Shown here: positions 60,202 to 62,449 of the stretch, one piece after another
How the letters are laid out: every line of letters starts with the position of its first letter
Position numbering within the stretch: position 1 is the first letter of the stretch
Source: JBBTCJ01 sp038043285
GTDB taxonomy: Bacteria; Planctomycetota; Phycisphaerae; UBA1845
Assembly (NCBI GenBank): GCA_038043285.1
Contig: JBBTCJ010000001.1
Span: 1-62,449 of the forward strand
Reading direction: 5' to 3'
Length of the DNA: 62,449 nt
Program-made: the position numbers and the translations under genes
The notes under the pieces: generated by a model
The model's database searches: none
Seen by the model: the letters and a program-made list of their open reading frames with translations, nothing else
What the model was told of the DNA's origin: nothing

Positions 60202-60704
60202 GATTACTGTCGCTTGATCCTTCGTCGACGCGAACCGGGTACGCCATCTTTCGTGGTAGCGGGCACGTGTTGGAGGCTGGTTACCTGGGGCCGGCGCGGA
60301 CGAAGGACTTGGCGTTGGATCGGATCGTGGCCATGTGTGGGGAGCTGGAACGACTCGTCGCCGGGCAAGTGATCCATCGAATCGTGTTGGAGATACCTTC
60401 CGGCAAGGTGCACGCCCGGCGGCATCTAGGTGGCGGGGCGGGGCTGAGCGTGTATGGGATGGCCGCAGGAGCGATTCTCTGGGCTGCGGTGAAGGCGATG
60501 GGAGGGATCGTTTCACTGGTGTGTTGTGTCAAGGAAACAGAGTGGACGCGGGGAGTTCCCAAAGGCGAGCGGCAGCGGCGAGTGGCATTGGCTTATCCGG
60601 CGTACCGGGAGGCGATGGGGAAGGACTCGCCCGGGGACGTGGCGGACGCGATCGGGCTGGGGGACTGGTGGTATGCGAAGAGGACGTGTCGAAGCGGCGG
60701 CTGA
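60198..60704 (+). CDS. RuvC-like Holliday junction resolvase-type nuclease
   Basis: A 168-residue protein with the RNase H-like fold of RuvC: LSLDPSSTRTGYAI (D7), the middle acid in VLEIPSGK and the C-terminal DVADAIGLGDWW. Phage RuvC-like resolvases debranch recombination intermediates before packaging. ATG 60198 overlaps the previous stop by 4 nt. The GGGAGLSVYGMAAGAILWAA stretch is an unusual hydrophobic helix. Confidence 0.85.
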   Translation: MRLLSLDPSSTRTGYAIFRGSGHVLEAGYLGPARTKDLALDRIVAMCGELERLVAGQVIHRIVLEIPSGKVHARRHLGGGAGLSVYGMAAGAILWAAVKAMGGIVSLVCCVKETEWTRGVPKGERQRRVALAYPAYREAMGKDSPGDVADAIGLGDWWYAKRTCRSGG

Positions 60705-60717
60705 GCGGGGACGACCA

Positions 60718-61029
60718 ATGCGATCCATGGCGCATTTGAAGGTTGGGGATCAGGTGGTGTTGATCCATGATGGCGAACCGAGGAGGGTTCGCAAGGTATT
60801 CGCGGTTGGCATCCATCACTTGGAGGTTGATGGACTGCGAGGATTGTTCTTTCGCAGCACGGGGTGTTCGGTGGTGAAGCCGGGCTGGCGTATCAGTGAC
60901 GACCTGGAGCTAATTGCGGGTGCGGAGAAGATCGCGGGCGCCGGGGTCCTTCCCAGGGGGGCCGCGCAGGGCTCTGCCCGAATATTTCGCGGGGTTGATA
61001 GGCACGAAGGTAATTCTCGGAGTAATTAA
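60718..61029 (+). CDS. Small phage-type protein
   Basis: A 103-residue frame beginning ATG 60718. The first about 65 residues (MAHLKVGDQVVLIHDGEPRRV...GLRGLFFRSTGCSVV) form a small beta-rich, SH3-like shape; the tail is Arg/Gly/Ser-rich and possibly disordered. Unknown function. Confidence 0.52.
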   Translation: MRSMAHLKVGDQVVLIHDGEPRRVRKVFAVGIHHLEVDGLRGLFFRSTGCSVVKPGWRISDDLELIAGAEKIAGAGVLPRGAAQGSARIFRGVDRHEGNSRSN

Positions 61030-61075
61030 GGCGTGAAAAAGTGGTGGGCGGATGTGGGCGGGCTGACGCGATGGG

Positions 61076-61807
61076 ATGGATCGAGTGCGGAAGAAGGCGG
61101 GTGCTGGACGGGGTGCGAAGCCCGAAAGCGGTTTGTTGGCCGATCGCGTCGACCGGGATATCGCCGCCAGCGCGATCAGGAAGATCAAAGACGGCGGTCA
61201 ACCCACCGCGCGCGAGACACAGGCGCTGCGGCGCTTCGAGAAGGCGCGGCGTGAGCAGCAACTCAGCGACCTACTGCGTGCGATTCCACAGCGGATATTC
61301 CGAGAATGTTTCGGGGAAGTCCAGGCCAAGCAGCTTCGGGACTGGGAGCAGCGGTACGGCTTCCCGGTGGCCGTGCCGGTGGTGGATTTGTGGGCTTTTG
61401 GGCGGCGCTTCCGAGCCTTCCTAGCGGAAAACGCGCACCGAATCCTGGTGTGCGGCCCCACGGGCGACCCCATGCTCGATGGGCCGGAAAGCCCGGCCTT
61501 GGAGCGCTACCGCGACGAAAAGGCCAAGCTCGCACGCCTGGATCGGCTAGAACGCGAGGGTGCACTGCTGGCGCGAGACATGGTGCATCATGGTTTGGGG
61601 CGGTTGGTGATGATTTTCCGTGGAGCCAGCGAGCAGATCCAACGCCAGTTCGGGGTGGAGGCACATGGGATTTTGAAGGACGCGGTCGACGAGTATGAAC
61701 GCGAGATGTGGGAATGGTTGGAGCAAGATAAGGAGATCGAGGGCTATGGTCGGAACAAGAAGCGGATGGGCACAGTGGAACAAGATCAAAGGGAATCCGC
61801 GCGCTGA
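61076..61807 (+). CDS. Possible terminase small subunit-like phage protein
   Basis: A 243-residue basic, helical protein. The N-terminal RVRKKAGAGRGAKPESG, then QPTARETQALRRFEKARREQQLSDLL, and the long C-terminal helix region with REMWEWLEQDKEIEGYG have the basic-tail and helix layout of phage small terminase or packaging-type proteins, but no diagnostic motif. ATG 61076 or GTG 61085 may start it. It lies 46 nt after the preceding gene and 10 nt before the beta-helix gene. Confidence 0.4.
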   Translation: MDRVRKKAGAGRGAKPESGLLADRVDRDIAASAIRKIKDGGQPTARETQALRRFEKARREQQLSDLLRAIPQRIFRECFGEVQAKQLRDWEQRYGFPVAVPVVDLWAFGRRFRAFLAENAHRILVCGPTGDPMLDGPESPALERYRDEKAKLARLDRLEREGALLARDMVHHGLGRLVMIFRGASEQIQRQFGVEAHGILKDAVDEYEREMWEWLEQDKEIEGYGRNKKRMGTVEQDQRESAR

Positions 61808-61817
61808 AGTCTATGGG

Positions 61818-62449
61818 ATGGTGCAGAAACCGGCGGTGTCCGTCCTCTTTTTCTTGGGGTGCGCGGGTGCCAGCGCCCAGGTCTCGGTTCCTCCCGCCGC
61901 GCACCTGCAAAAGCTCATCGACGAAGGCGCGCCATTCGTCCGCGTGACCGAATCGTTAGAGGTCGCGCAGTCCATCCGGGCTCGGTCAAACCTGACGATC
62001 TACTGCACGCCCGGGGTCGAACTGCGCATGAAGTCCGGCACGTTCAACGGGACCAACGCGAAAGACGCCGCGAACTCGCTCTTGCAAATTGTGGACGCGG
62101 AGAACGTCGAGGTGCAAAACTGCACCCTGGTGATGCTCAAGGCGGAGTTCGTCCAGCCCAGTGAGTTCCGGCACGCGGTGCGGGTGACGGGGTCGAAGAA
62201 TGTGCGGCTGGTCAACGTGACCGCGAAAGATGCCGGCGGCGATGGGTTCTACCTGGGAGTTGACGACAACGTGCAGCCCGGTCAGCCCCGTCGCGGCGTC
62301 GAGAACGTCACCCTGGACCGCTGCAAAGCCACCAACTCCTCACGGCAAGGGCTGACGATCCTGTCGTGCAAAGGATGCTACGTCTACGACTCCGAGTTTT
62401 CCGGCTCGGTGGGGGCGAGTCCTCAATCGGGCGTGGACATTGAGGCCGG
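61818..62449 (+). CDS. Parallel beta-helix protein, 3' end beyond window
   Basis: An open frame of 210 codons with no stop before the window end. A signal-type N-terminus (MVQKPAVSVLFFLGCAGASA) precedes repeated units of about 22 residues with Val/Asn ladders (NLTIYCTPGVELRM, NVEVQNCTLVML, NVRLVNVTAKD, NVTLDRCKATN, CYVYDSEFSG, then SGVDIEA), typical of right-handed parallel beta-helix proteins such as pectate lyase-like enzymes or phage tailspikes. Partial: full length and C-terminal domain unknown. The signal peptide suggests export from the lysogen rather than a virion tailspike. Confidence 0.7.
   Translation, partial: MVQKPAVSVLFFLGCAGASAQVSVPPAAHLQKLIDEGAPFVRVTESLEVAQSIRARSNLTIYCTPGVELRMKSGTFNGTNAKDAANSLLQIVDAENVEVQNCTLVMLKAEFVQPSEFRHAVRVTGSKNVRLVNVTAKDAGGDGFYLGVDDNVQPGQPRRGVENVTLDRCKATNSSRQGLTILSCKGCYVYDSEFSGSVGASPQSGVDIEA

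Larger units (their letters stand above)
51716..62449. mobile_element. Left part of an integrated phage or phage-like element at tRNA-Gly
   Basis: The element starts in or just after the 3' half of tRNA-Gly (probable attL core within about 51716-51735, not provable without attR) and runs off the right window edge. Evidence: tyrosine integrase ending 186 nt from the tRNA, divergent small regulators, an AlpA-like protein, a run of small, overlapping plus-strand genes of phage type, a tRNA, a RuvC-like nuclease, and a possible small terminase. No portal, capsid or tail genes are in view, so it could be a prophage, a satellite or an integrative island. Confidence 0.8.

Overview
The window is GC-rich bacterial chromosome, about 63% G+C by eye, and most likely comes from the Planctomycetota (Phycisphaerae-like). 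Supporting signs are prepilin-type genes with very long leaders, an NPCBM-domain protein beside HtrA-type proteases, stand-alone STAS and HATPase partner-switching genes, and two families of dispersed palindromic repeats of the kind common in that phylum. No ribosomal RNA gene or other decisive marker is present, so the assignment is an inference.

Positions 1-9292 hold metabolic and signalling genes. They include etfB, a STAS protein paired with an unusual HATPase-acylphosphatase fusion, a secreted zinc phospholipase C-like protein, metK, and a tight operon of membrane histidine kinase, single-domain response regulator, HD-GYP protein and STAS protein. That operon runs straight into the first pilus or type II secretion cluster (9329-20870, plus strand): ATPase, platform protein, PilM/N/O/P-like inner-membrane parts, six prepilin-type or PilX-like subunits and a small membrane protein. 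Positions 21032-23516 carry a perfect palindromic repeat, a small exported protein and a three-module VanZ-like membrane protein.

Positions 23541-29016 (minus strand) are one translationally coupled operon: an NPCBM protein, an HtrA protease with an intact catalytic triad, and two HtrA paralogues that have each lost all three catalytic residues. A secreted M36/M4-type metalloprotease follows on the other strand. Positions 31239-43226 (minus strand) hold a second, independent pilus or secretion assembly set (PilB, PilT, a second PilB-like ATPase, PilC, five prepilin-type proteins). Neither cluster contains a secretin or prepilin peptidase. Short direct and inverted repeats are embedded in, or lie directly beside, the leader-coding DNA of the prepilin genes. 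Positions 43476-51245 hold endonuclease V, rnpA, a repeat-domain lipoprotein, arginine deiminase with an uninterrupted 22-G tract, a YbaK-type editing protein and an M23 peptidase with an IPTL-CTERM-like tail.

From a tRNA-Gly gene at 51664 to the window end lies the left part of an integrated phage or phage-like element. It has a tyrosine integrase ending just beside the tRNA, an exported protein, two divergent small DNA-binding proteins with apparently leaderless promoters, an AlpA-like protein, many small overlapping plus-strand genes, a lipoprotein, an initiator-type tRNA-Met, a decayed duplicate of a replication-type gene, a RuvC-like nuclease, a possible small terminase, and a partial beta-helix protein cut by the window edge. 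The right attachment site is not in view.
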